A stretch of DNA of 30,973 nt from a virus: IMG/VR virus record IMGVR_UViG_3300046830_000003, positions 1-30,973 of that record. One strand, written 5' to 3'. A model generated the notes under the pieces. It saw only the letters and a list, made by a program, of their open reading frames with translations. It searched no databases and was not told where the DNA came from. The translations under genes were made by a program, and so were the position numbers. Of this stretch, positions 7,596-14,857 are shown piece after piece (positions within the stretch are counted from its first letter, which is position 1; every line of letters begins with the position of its first letter).

Positions 7596-8110
7596 GCCAG
7601 TTATTTGTTGATACAATCACCGAGAAGACCAGCGGTCATGGTGTTAGTATTCCGGGTCATGTAATTCAGGTTGTGCGTAAGGACCCAACTGCTGATTGGT
7701 CGGCCACCCGTTGGTCTGGCACGGGTACATCCTACTCCAAGGGATTTATGGAGTTGACCATCACGCCAAAACAAACAAGCAGCCTAATAATTATACGGGC
7801 TAACATCATGCAATTCATGGGTTCCGGTGCTTCTTATTTTTATCACACCTTAAAAAGAAACGTGTCGGGTGGTTCGTCAACAGATTTGGGACTGACAGCC
7901 AATACAGCAGGATTGGTTTGTAATCAGCTAAATAGCTGGAACACACAAAATATAAATTATGTAGATGCTCCGAACACAACAAGTGCAATCACTTACGAAA
8001 TTTGGCACAGAAATCACGCCTCTAGTGGGACAAGCTATGTCGGTTGGGTGGCTACATCTGGTAATACGCATAATATGTGTTTCATGGAACTTATGGAGAT
8101 TGCACAATGA
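7592..8110 (+). CDS. IQV-type tail fibre tip, copy 3
   Basis: 172 residues. A short leader (SQLFVDTITEKTSGHGVSI) is followed by PGHVIQVVRKDP, MELTITPKQTSSLIIIRANI, a FYHTLKRNVSGG segment, SAITYEIWHRNHASSG and the terminal MELMEIAQ. The ordered landmarks match the two other IQV tips. It begins in an ATGA overlap with copy 2 and ends in an ATGA overlap with the C1q-like gene, giving three coupled tip genes in a row. Its two Cys residues do not form a motif. Confidence 0.6.
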   Translation: MSQLFVDTITEKTSGHGVSIPGHVIQVVRKDPTADWSATRWSGTGTSYSKGFMELTITPKQTSSLIIIRANIMQFMGSGASYFYHTLKRNVSGGSSTDLGLTANTAGLVCNQLNSWNTQNINYVDAPNTTSAITYEIWHRNHASSGTSYVGWVATSGNTHNMCFMELMEIAQ

Positions 8111-8616
8111 CAAGCATCTTGAAAGTCTCCGAAATCCAAGACCCGACTAATGGGAATGCTGCGCTGACTGTTGATACCAGTGGTCGTGTTGCTATGCCTA
8201 ATATAATTGCTTTTACTGTAGGATATAACACTACCACTGGTGCTTATGTAGCGCCTGTAACTTCATTAGGTCTTACTAGCTGTGTTCCGTTTAATTTTGT
8301 AACTCAAGGAGGCACTAATGGAGTTTTTCCTAACTGGAGTAACACAACACACGCTTATACAGTCCCTATCGCAGGGATGTATTTAATATGTATGTCTGGC
8401 CTATGGCTAAATGCTGGATCAGGGGATTTAAGGGTAGCTAAAAATCAAAATGTTGTTAGTCAAGCTAGACTTTTTGTCAATAATGAAAGAGGGACCGCAG
8501 GCTCTGTTGTTCTTCGTTTAGCAGTAAATGATGTGATTCAAATGTCATCGAATCAAGATTTATATTTAGATTATGATAACGTATATAGTTGGATGTCCAT
8601 AGCATTTTTAGGATAA
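8107..8616 (+). CDS. C1q-like tail fibre tip
   Basis: 169 residues from the ATG at 8107. An in-frame ATG lies 30 bases upstream inside the previous gene, but 8107 gives the MTSILKVSEI leader seen in sister genes and a 4-base ATGA overlap. Residues 1-30 are the leader (VSEIQDPTNGNAALTVDTSGRV). Residues about 31-169 are C1q-like, with strands including HAYTVPIAGMYLICMSGLW, LFVNNERG, VVLRLAVNDVIQMSS and the terminal SWMSIAFLG. The same jelly-roll pattern ends 4540-5547. Such domains usually trimerise and bind receptors. Confidence 0.65.
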   Translation: MTSILKVSEIQDPTNGNAALTVDTSGRVAMPNIIAFTVGYNTTTGAYVAPVTSLGLTSCVPFNFVTQGGTNGVFPNWSNTTHAYTVPIAGMYLICMSGLWLNAGSGDLRVAKNQNVVSQARLFVNNERGTAGSVVLRLAVNDVIQMSSNQDLYLDYDNVYSWMSIAFLG

Positions 8617-8626
8617 GGAGAATAAA

Positions 8627-9016
8627 ATGAGCATATCACAAGCACTAACCGAACTAGGCATCACCGAATGGGTGTTGCGTGGTGAGCCAACAACAGAAGA
8701 CGAGTTCAACGAGATGTTCCGTAAAGTTACGGGCGCTGATTCCAATGGTTCGGCTATCGAAAGCAGCAGTCCTGATGACTGGGGTACAACTTGGTCAGCG
8801 GTCAAAGCAAAGTCTGATGAGCTAAAGGCGGCAGAGCCTATGAAGCTGCTACGCGAAGAGCGTGACCGTTTAATTGCAGAGACAGACTGGTGGGCATCTA
8901 GTGACTTAGCTGCTTCAATGAGCGGCGCTCGTACAGCATACCGTCAGGCACTGCGTGACATTACCAAGAGCGCCACAAGCCTTGACGATGTAACTTGGCC
9001 TACTAAGCCGGAGTAA
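8627..9016 (+). CDS. Tail assembly chaperone-like protein
   Basis: 129 residues, with an AAGGAGAATAAA ribosome-binding region before ATG. The C-terminal half (LREERDRLIAETDWWASSD, then ARTAYRQALRDITK and DDVTWPTKPE) is the recognised signature of the phage tail assembly chaperone family (Phage_tail_APC type). The N-terminal half (ALTELGITEWVLRGEPTTEDEFNEMF) is helical and acidic. In related phages these genes sit next to fibre genes and are thought to help fibre folding or attachment. Here it separates the C1q tip from the second carbohydrate-binding-like fibre. Confidence 0.7.
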   Translation: MSISQALTELGITEWVLRGEPTTEDEFNEMFRKVTGADSNGSAIESSSPDDWGTTWSAVKAKSDELKAAEPMKLLREERDRLIAETDWWASSDLAASMSGARTAYRQALRDITKSATSLDDVTWPTKPE

Positions 9017-9019
9017 GAT

Positions 9020-10072
9020 ATGAGCAACGCCCGTAATTTAGCAAACCTACTTGGTACTGGAACGCAGATAACTACTGCCTATATTGCTGATGAGGTGTTT
9101 CGAGCGAACAAGAATATTATAAAAAACGGGGCGATGGTTGTTGCACAAAGAGCGACCTCAGTCACAGGTGACACGGCTGGTGGAAGCGTTAAAACTGTTG
9201 ATAGAATGAACCCAGAAATGAATGCGGCTGGAACTTGGACACAGAGCCAATCAACGGATGTGCCAAGCGGTCAAGGGTTTGTAAATTCATTCAAGTTAGA
9301 CTGCACGACAGCAGATGCGTCTTTAGCTGCAAATGATTACGTTGCTTTTGGTCATAGAATAGAGGGTCTAGATTTACAGCGTTTGAACTATGGAACATCA
9401 GGAGCAAAAAATTCAGTTCTTTCATTTTGGGTAAAAACAAACAAAGTTGGTAATTACGTTGTTGGTATTCAAAATGCTATTACTGGCAGTACGGCTAAAA
9501 ATTGTTCTTTCCTTTACACAGTATCATCAGCAAATACATGGCAAAAAATTAAATTCTCTGTTCCCGGAGATACAGCAGCAGCATTTGACAATGATGCAAA
9601 TGCAACAGTTTATATTTATTGGTGGTTAGCTGTTGGCTCAAATTATAACACAGGAACGCTTAGAACTACTTGGACAAACAATGTTAGTGCTGATTTTGCT
9701 GCTGGCTTAAATGTTAACCTAGCAGATAGCACAGACAATGAATGGTACATCACGGGCATACAGTGGGAAGAGGGCGATGTAGCCACGCCGTTCGCGTATG
9801 AAGAATACTCAACCACGCTACGCAAGTGTAATAGGTATTTCCAAACCGTGTCTGGTAGACTCTGGGGCGGTTATGGTGCAGGAGCCGATTATCTACAGTG
9901 GTGGTTTGATGGTGAAATGAGAACGGCTCCAACCGTTACAGGCACGACAGGAACTGTGGATGTAAACACCTCAAGCCATGGCAATTATAGAAGAGTGCAT
10001 CAAGTATATAATCCATCTCCTAGCAGCTACGCCCAATATGCAGCAACAGCAACAGCAGATGCGGAGTTATAA
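9020..10072 (+). CDS. Tail fibre with carbohydrate-binding-like domain, copy B
   Basis: 350 residues. An N-terminal anchor (NARNLANLLGTGTQITTAYIADEVF) precedes KNIIKNGAMVVAQR (31-44). A beta-sandwich follows, ending EWYITGIQWEEGDVATPFAY, then TTLRKCNRYFQ (241-275). The distal domain finishes with the DAEL terminus. Landmarks and order match 3425-4369; the middle of the beta-sandwich and the distal tip differ, consistent with different receptor specificity. It is followed at once by a homologue of the small gene that follows copy A. Glycan binding is inferred, not shown. Confidence 0.7.
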   Translation: MSNARNLANLLGTGTQITTAYIADEVFRANKNIIKNGAMVVAQRATSVTGDTAGGSVKTVDRMNPEMNAAGTWTQSQSTDVPSGQGFVNSFKLDCTTADASLAANDYVAFGHRIEGLDLQRLNYGTSGAKNSVLSFWVKTNKVGNYVVGIQNAITGSTAKNCSFLYTVSSANTWQKIKFSVPGDTAAAFDNDANATVYIYWWLAVGSNYNTGTLRTTWTNNVSADFAAGLNVNLADSTDNEWYITGIQWEEGDVATPFAYEEYSTTLRKCNRYFQTVSGRLWGGYGAGADYLQWWFDGEMRTAPTVTGTTGTVDVNTSSHGNYRRVHQVYNPSPSSYAQYAATATADAEL

Positions 10073-10083
10073 ATGAATATTAC
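10058..10083 (+). repeat. 26-bp junction identical to 4355-4380
   Basis: Covers the stop of fibre B and the first codons of its small partner. It is identical to the corresponding junction in module A. Confidence 0.9.
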
Positions 10084-10246
10084 TAGCGCAAAATATACAA
10101 AGGGCAGAGAGGGTAGTATCTGCAACGTAAGATGCATCATCGATGACATTGTTCACCAAGTCCCAATGGTTGAGGATAATCGCCACTACGCAGAAATCCT
10201 GCGCCAAGTAGCGGCTGGCGAACTAACTATAGCAGATGCTGACTGA
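10073..10246 (+). CDS. Small fibre-partner protein, copy B
   Basis: 57 residues, with ATG immediately after the fibre stop; its own TGA overlaps the next ATG (TGATG). The protein starts MNITSAKYTKGREG and ends DNRHYAEILRQVAAGELTIA followed by DAD. The ends are nearly the same as in 4370-4540, while the centre differs (two Cys here, none there). As with copy A, fixed pairing with a carbohydrate-binding-like fibre suggests an assembly partner. Function is inferred. Confidence 0.75.
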   Translation: MNITSAKYTKGREGSICNVRCIIDDIVHQVPMVEDNRHYAEILRQVAAGELTIADAD

Positions 10247-10965
10247 TGTTTGGTGAGTTGGCATTATCCGAAAGGGCTATAGCGGATCAAGGTATTCTAG
10301 CCTTTGGTTCTGCAACTGCTGATGCCAACTTCACCGTAGACGGCGCACCTATGTTTATAGCAAGCGCCTCCGAAGAGATGTCCGCAATTGGTGTTAAAGT
10401 TTCAATTGGCGTTGGTGTGCTTGCAGGTATCTTCGAGGCTTCTGCTCAGTTCTTACAAAGCACAGAGCTTACCCGCTTTGGAACAGTCATTGCGGAGATG
10501 GATTTTAGCACTGTGCAAACTGCAAACGGTACGTTTGTGGCTTCAGCTATCTCCGATCAAGACGCTGCCTTTATACAAAGCACAAACTCGGTTATGACTT
10601 TAAGTGGAGTCTCTGAGCAGAGTGCTAACTTCACACAGACATCTGCGGCAAATCTGTTATACTCTGCCTCGCAAGAAATGACGGCGGAGTTTATCCAGTC
10701 GGTCGCGCCTACATTTATAACAAACTCTCCGTTGAGTATTGAGTCTGTCTTTATACAGACTTCTCTAGGAACCAAAGTTATCCTTATGGATGAACTGCAA
10801 ATTAATGCAGTGTTCATTGTGTCAGCCGAAGGTAGGTTCTATTGGGAGCGTATAGATGCAGACACCCCATCCGAAAACTGGGTGCAAGTTGTCCCAAGTG
10901 GTGGAACATGGACAGAAATCAATGCGGGTGCTACAATAGCAACGTGGACAAATAAGGTGGTATAA
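10246..10965 (+). CDS. Virion protein with 20-residue beta repeats
   Basis: 239 residues, starting in a TGATG overlap. From about residue 28 to 190 the sequence shows a 20-residue period, anchored by a small residue pair plus Phe, often followed by Gln-Ser/Thr. Phe sits at 29, 69, 109, 129, 149, 169 and about 190, with weaker units near 49 and 87. Examples are SAQFLQST, DAAFIQST, SANFTQTS, TAEFIQSV and ESVFIQTS. A regular 20-residue beta repeat suggests a solenoid or fibrous shaft. The C-terminus (FYWERIDADTPSENWVQVV, then GTWTEINAGATIATW) is a Trp-rich cap. No enzyme motif is seen. It may be a fibre shaft or tail spike element. Confidence 0.6.
   Translation: MFGELALSERAIADQGILAFGSATADANFTVDGAPMFIASASEEMSAIGVKVSIGVGVLAGIFEASAQFLQSTELTRFGTVIAEMDFSTVQTANGTFVASAISDQDAAFIQSTNSVMTLSGVSEQSANFTQTSAANLLYSASQEMTAEFIQSVAPTFITNSPLSIESVFIQTSLGTKVILMDELQINAVFIVSAEGRFYWERIDADTPSENWVQVVPSGGTWTEINAGATIATWTNKVV
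10327..10815 (+). repeat. 60-bp/20-residue periodic coding repeats
   Basis: Codes for residues 28-190 of the preceding protein. The repeat is visible mainly in the protein (A-x-F-x-Q-S/T); the DNA units are diverged. Confidence 0.7.
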
Positions 10966-11778
10966 ATGGCAAGTACATATACTTCAAATGTTGGAATTGA
11001 AAAACCCGGCTCCGGCGAACAGGCAGGAACTTGGGGTACAACAACTAATACCAACTTTGACATAATTGATCAGGCGCTTCACGGTCAGGCGCAGATAACT
11101 ATTTCAGGTAGTCAGGATCTGACTACCAACGATGGATCTACTAGCGATGGCGCGAACACCGTTCTTGTTCTTACCGGATCTCCGGGTTCTACTTTTGAGC
11201 TAAGAGTCACCCCAACAGATCAAGAAAAATTCTATACTATCAAGAATGAAACAAACGCTGCATGTCGCGTCATATACAAGGGTGTAACGTACTCTACATC
11301 TAACGGCGTAGAAATAGCATCAGGTGCATCAGCCGCTGTGACAGGTGATGGTGGTGGCGGTTCTGGCGTTTTCAAAAGCCTGACACCAACTACCGATCTG
11401 GTTAACGACACAAGTCCTGAACTTGGGGGCAACCTTGATGTTGTAACGCACAGCATTGTAACCACAGCAAGCAATAGGGATATTGCAATTACCCCGCATG
11501 GCACAGGTTCTGTCATACTTGACGGATTGTCCTACCCGCAAGCAGATGGAACCGCAGGTCAACTATTAAAGACAGACGGCTCTGGGCAGCTTGCGTTTGT
11601 AAGCGCAGGCTCTAGCTTTGGAAATACATTAAGCCTTACAGGCGGCAGTGGCTGGACAATTTCTGTTGATGGCAGTAACAACTTAGTTTTTTCTTACGGT
11701 GGTTCTGCGGTAGCTAAAGTAGCTACTACCGGAGCGATAACTTCTGTAAACGATGTAACCGCATATGGATCTATCTAA
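10966..11778 (+). CDS. Tail fibre protein
   Basis: 270 residues. The N-terminus (YTSNVGIEKPGSGEQAGTWG, then TTNTNFDIIDQALHG) is the well-known anchor domain of many phage fibre proteins ('P---GEQ-GTWG--TN-NF'). A beta region (VLVLTGSPGSTFELRV) and a linker with a GDGGGGSG hinge follow. Next come NDTSPELGGNLDVV and HGTGSVILDGLSYP, which are common shaft motifs, then ADGTAGQLLKTDGSGQLAF. The C-terminal 50 residues are Ser/Gly-rich beta. No receptor-binding tip of known type is evident. The stop overlaps the next ATG (TAATG). Confidence 0.7.
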   Translation: MASTYTSNVGIEKPGSGEQAGTWGTTTNTNFDIIDQALHGQAQITISGSQDLTTNDGSTSDGANTVLVLTGSPGSTFELRVTPTDQEKFYTIKNETNAACRVIYKGVTYSTSNGVEIASGASAAVTGDGGGGSGVFKSLTPTTDLVNDTSPELGGNLDVVTHSIVTTASNRDIAITPHGTGSVILDGLSYPQADGTAGQLLKTDGSGQLAFVSAGSSFGNTLSLTGGSGWTISVDGSNNLVFSYGGSAVAKVATTGAITSVNDVTAYGSI

Positions 11779-12407
11779 TGACGCTGCCATCTTCTGGAAC
11801 CCTGTCACTTTCTGATCTTCAGACAGAGTTTACTGGCTCAAACCCTATTTCTATGAGCGAGTATTACAAAAGTGGCGGTAACGGGTACGTTCCGTCCACT
11901 GTAGCAGAAGCAGTAACTGCATCAAGTCTTGGCGGCAGTAACTCAACAAACTACAGATACCCCGCGATTGGTGGTTACGACCCGCAGATAAACACTCAAA
12001 GTCGTTTGTATACACAAGCCCTTTGGGGTGACAATGGCAGTACAATTACTATGGACAGGAATTTTACTGTCAGTAGAACCGGATCTTATCAGTATTACGT
12101 TGGTTATTACATACAAGGTAGCGGAACAGCCAATATTACTATGTACGCAAACGGTAGCTCGGTTCGATCACACAGCCTAGCTGTGGGGTATAACACCACC
12201 ACTTCAGCCGTTAACACACTTTCTCTGAGTGCTGGGCAGGTCATACGGTTTACTGGAAGCGCCCCGTCTTCTGGCTGGGCTTGTATTTATCTTTATGTTG
12301 GTGGAAGTTCGTACAGCAACTCTTCCGTTACTACAGCCGTTAACTCAGGCATTCCTACATCTGGTGCTTTAGATATATCTGATTTTTATGGCGGGAGAAA
12401 AACATAA
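11778..12407 (+). CDS. Tail fibre / tip protein
   Basis: 209 residues. The opening LPSSGTLSLSDLQTEFTGSN, then PISMSEYYKSGG, is a signature N-terminal segment of phage fibre-like proteins ('LP-SG-ISL-DI--EFGGS-PISLSEYY'). The rest is beta-rich: YRYPAIGGYDP, FTVSRTGSYQYYVGYYIQ, TLSLSAGQVIRFTGSAPSSG and a Tyr/Ser-rich end. The closing ALDISDFYGGRK echoes the opening segment, which is also usual in this family. It overlaps both neighbours by one base (TAATG at each end), consistent with a co-translated late operon. Confidence 0.65.
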   Translation: MTLPSSGTLSLSDLQTEFTGSNPISMSEYYKSGGNGYVPSTVAEAVTASSLGGSNSTNYRYPAIGGYDPQINTQSRLYTQALWGDNGSTITMDRNFTVSRTGSYQYYVGYYIQGSGTANITMYANGSSVRSHSLAVGYNTTTSAVNTLSLSAGQVIRFTGSAPSSGWACIYLYVGGSSYSNSSVTTAVNSGIPTSGALDISDFYGGRKT

Positions 12408-14581
12408 TGCCGCTAACAAAATTACAATTTAGACCCGGTATTGTTCAGGATCTTACATCTTATTCCAACGAAGGTGGCTGGCGTGATGGTGATAAGGTGC
12501 GCTTTCGTTTGGGCTACCCTGAAAAAATAGGAGGGTGGGCTAAGTATACCAGTTCAACTTTCTTAGGCTCTTGTCGCGCTTTACATAACTGGATTGCTTT
12601 GGACGGTTCTAATTATTTGGGTTTAGGGACAAACTTAAAATATTATGTTGAAGAAGGTGGCACATACAATGACATAACCCCTATCCGCACTGGCTCCCCT
12701 ACCAGCGCAGGTGTTATCACTTTTGCCGCGACAACTTCAGCGCCATTCTCTAGTACAATCACCGTAACACACACCAACCACGGTGCGGTATCTGGGGACT
12801 TTGTTACTTTTTCTAGTGTAGCCAGCCTTGGCGGCAACATGAACGCCAATGTTTTAAATCAAGAATACAGCATTAATCAGGTGCTAAGTGCGAGTTCCTA
12901 TGAGATTACAGCTAAAGATCTTCTTGGAGCTACGGTGACATCCAATGGTTCTGACACAGGTAATGGTGGCAGCAATACAGTAGGAAATTATCAAGTTAAC
13001 ACAGGTCTAAACTCTACAGTTGGTGGCACAGGATGGGGCGCAGGTTTGTTTGGAGGTAGAACTTCAGGGCCTCTGCAAACTCTGTTAAACGAAGGCGGCA
13101 CCCTTTCGGCAAGTGACACCACAATTACTGTAACCAGCACTACGGGCATTGTGGCTACTGACATTGTTATGATTGATAACGAGTTAATACTTGTTGGTGG
13201 CATCTCAGGCAATGATTTAACTGGTTGTACAAGAGGTCACTCTGGCACCACAGCAGCCACACACACTGACGGTAGTTTGGTTATCTTAGCCAAAGGCAAC
13301 GCTGATGCGGCTGATGATTTCTTCGGATGGGGCGTTGCAGCTTCTGGCGGACTGACAACAACGACTCAAATAAGATTGTGGTCACACGATAATTTTGGAG
13401 AAGATCTTATTATAAATCCACGAGATTCTGGCTTGTTCTATTGGGATAAGTCAACTGGGACAAACGCTAGAGCCGTAGAACTATCTACGACATCTGGCAC
13501 CAAGAGAAGCGTCCCCACTATTTGCAAGCAGGTTATGGTATCAGACAGGGATCGTCACGTTCTTGCTTTTGGGGCTGATGGGTTAGGTAGCTCAACAGAC
13601 ACTCAAGGTAACGGAGTGCAAGACCCATTATTAATACGTTTTTCTAGCCAAGAAAGTCCAATAGATTGGTTCCCCACTTCTTCTAACACTGCTGGGGATC
13701 TACGCCTTGGTTCTGGGTCTACCTTTGTAAAAGCTATTGAAACTAAACGTGAAATTCTAGTGTGGACAGATACTGCTCTAACATCTATGCGTTTTATTGG
13801 CCCTCCCTTTACCTTTGGTTTACAGCAACTTGCCTCTAACATAACTATCGCTGGACCAAACGCCGCTGTTGCCACAGAAGATTTTGTATTCTGGATGGGT
13901 GATGACAATTTTTATGTGTACGCTGGTCAAACAAAACAATTACAATGCACTGTTAAGGATAAAGTGTTTAACGACATTAATCTGGATCAGAACGACAAGA
14001 TATATGGCGGGGTAAACTCTGAGTTTAGTGAGGTGTTCTGGTTCTACGCATCAGCCAGTTCACAATCTAATGACAGATATGTAGTGTACAATTACTTGGA
14101 CAAAATATGGTATTATGGAAATCTTAGCAGAACAGCTTGGCTGGATCGCGGAACCAGACCATTCCCAATAGCCACAGACAACAATGGCTACCTGTACAAC
14201 CAAGAGTTTGGTCATGATGATGATGGGGCGGCTATGGATTCTTATATAGAGTCAGCAGTGATGGATATTGGTGATGGAGATAGATTTACTTTTATAGACA
14301 AAGTGATACCAGATTTAAGTTTTTCTGGATCAACAGCTATATCTACGCCTCAAGCCACATTTACAATAAAATCCAGAGATAACCCCGGAGAAGATTTTTC
14401 CAGTACAGGCTCTGGCACAGCAGTTAGAACACAAACCGTACCTGTAGAAGAGTACACGCAACAACTTTATTTGAGGTCAAGAGGCCGTTCCTTTGCTATG
14501 CGGGTTCAATCTGCTGCTGTTGGGTCAAAATGGAGACTAGGAAGCCCACGGGTTAATCTGCGTCAGGATGGGAGGCGCTAG
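12407..14581 (+). CDS. Tail nozzle / stabilisation protein (P22 gp10-like)
   Basis: 724 residues. The start (FRPGIVQDLTSYSNEGGWRD, then DKVRFRLGYPEKIGGWAKY) and the core RLWSHDNFGEDLIINPRDSG followed by FYWD identify the beta-propeller-like nozzle family related to P22 gp10. These close the podovirus tail beneath the adaptor. Two extra modules interrupt the usual order. An HG-type sandwich (residues about 110-200, THTNHGAVSGDFVTF) resembles the partial protein at the left edge. A TRG module (about 232-294, TTITVTSTTGIVATDIVMID, then TRGHSGTTAATHTDG) resembles one in 1662-2714. The C-terminus (TVPVEEYTQQLYLRSRGRSF, then WRLGSPRVNLRQDGRR) is typical. It ends in an overlap with a GTG start. Confidence 0.75.
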   Translation: MPLTKLQFRPGIVQDLTSYSNEGGWRDGDKVRFRLGYPEKIGGWAKYTSSTFLGSCRALHNWIALDGSNYLGLGTNLKYYVEEGGTYNDITPIRTGSPTSAGVITFAATTSAPFSSTITVTHTNHGAVSGDFVTFSSVASLGGNMNANVLNQEYSINQVLSASSYEITAKDLLGATVTSNGSDTGNGGSNTVGNYQVNTGLNSTVGGTGWGAGLFGGRTSGPLQTLLNEGGTLSASDTTITVTSTTGIVATDIVMIDNELILVGGISGNDLTGCTRGHSGTTAATHTDGSLVILAKGNADAADDFFGWGVAASGGLTTTTQIRLWSHDNFGEDLIINPRDSGLFYWDKSTGTNARAVELSTTSGTKRSVPTICKQVMVSDRDRHVLAFGADGLGSSTDTQGNGVQDPLLIRFSSQESPIDWFPTSSNTAGDLRLGSGSTFVKAIETKREILVWTDTALTSMRFIGPPFTFGLQQLASNITIAGPNAAVATEDFVFWMGDDNFYVYAGQTKQLQCTVKDKVFNDINLDQNDKIYGGVNSEFSEVFWFYASASSQSNDRYVVYNYLDKIWYYGNLSRTAWLDRGTRPFPIATDNNGYLYNQEFGHDDDGAAMDSYIESAVMDIGDGDRFTFIDKVIPDLSFSGSTAISTPQATFTIKSRDNPGEDFSSTGSGTAVRTQTVPVEEYTQQLYLRSRGRSFAMRVQSAAVGSKWRLGSPRVNLRQDGRR

Positions 14582-14811
14582 TGTCTAGCAATCAGGTCCC
14601 ACCACCAAGACTCCCAGAAGCTCCAGAGGAGTACAGCGTGAGCTATATGTCTGATTTAATAAGGGCTTTGGAGATATTTATTGAGCAGGAACGCAACCCC
14701 GGAGGCATTCGTGCCTCTACTGCTACTTTAACAGGATTGCCTACAAGTGCATCTGGCCTTGAGGTTGGTTCTTTGTATAATGACTCAGGAACAGTGAAGA
14801 TAGTGACATAG
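14581..14811 (+). CDS. Small structural protein following the nozzle
   Basis: 76 residues, with a GTG start whose first base is the last base of the nozzle stop (TAGTG). The N-terminus is Pro-rich (VPPPRLPEAPEEY). A helix (YMSDLIRALEIFIEQERN) follows, then the motif LPTSASGLEVGSLYNDSGTV with a short KIVT end. The LPT-GL--G-LY-D-G---IV motif recurs in phage structural proteins. Role unknown; probably a minor tail or virion component given coupling to the nozzle gene. Confidence 0.65.
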   Translation: MSSNQVPPPRLPEAPEEYSVSYMSDLIRALEIFIEQERNPGGIRASTATLTGLPTSASGLEVGSLYNDSGTVKIVT

Positions 14812-14830
14812 CAAGATTTTTCTGTATAAT
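14803..14830 (+). promoter_or_regulatory. Candidate sigma70-like promoter for internal virion genes
   Basis: GTGACA, a 16-base spacer and a perfect TATAAT occur in one of the few gaps in the late region (14812-14857). The -35 element matches 5 of 6 consensus bases and overlaps the end of the previous gene. Transcription would begin about 14837 and enter the gene at 14858. Confidence 0.45.
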
Positions 14831-14857
14831 TGTTCGTGTTTAGTAAGGATTTAAACT

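Noticed and set aside
3425-12407. Diversity-generating retroelement acting on fibre genes
   Set aside because: No reverse transcriptase, template repeat or accessory gene is present, and the fibre similarities are ordinary diverged paralogy.
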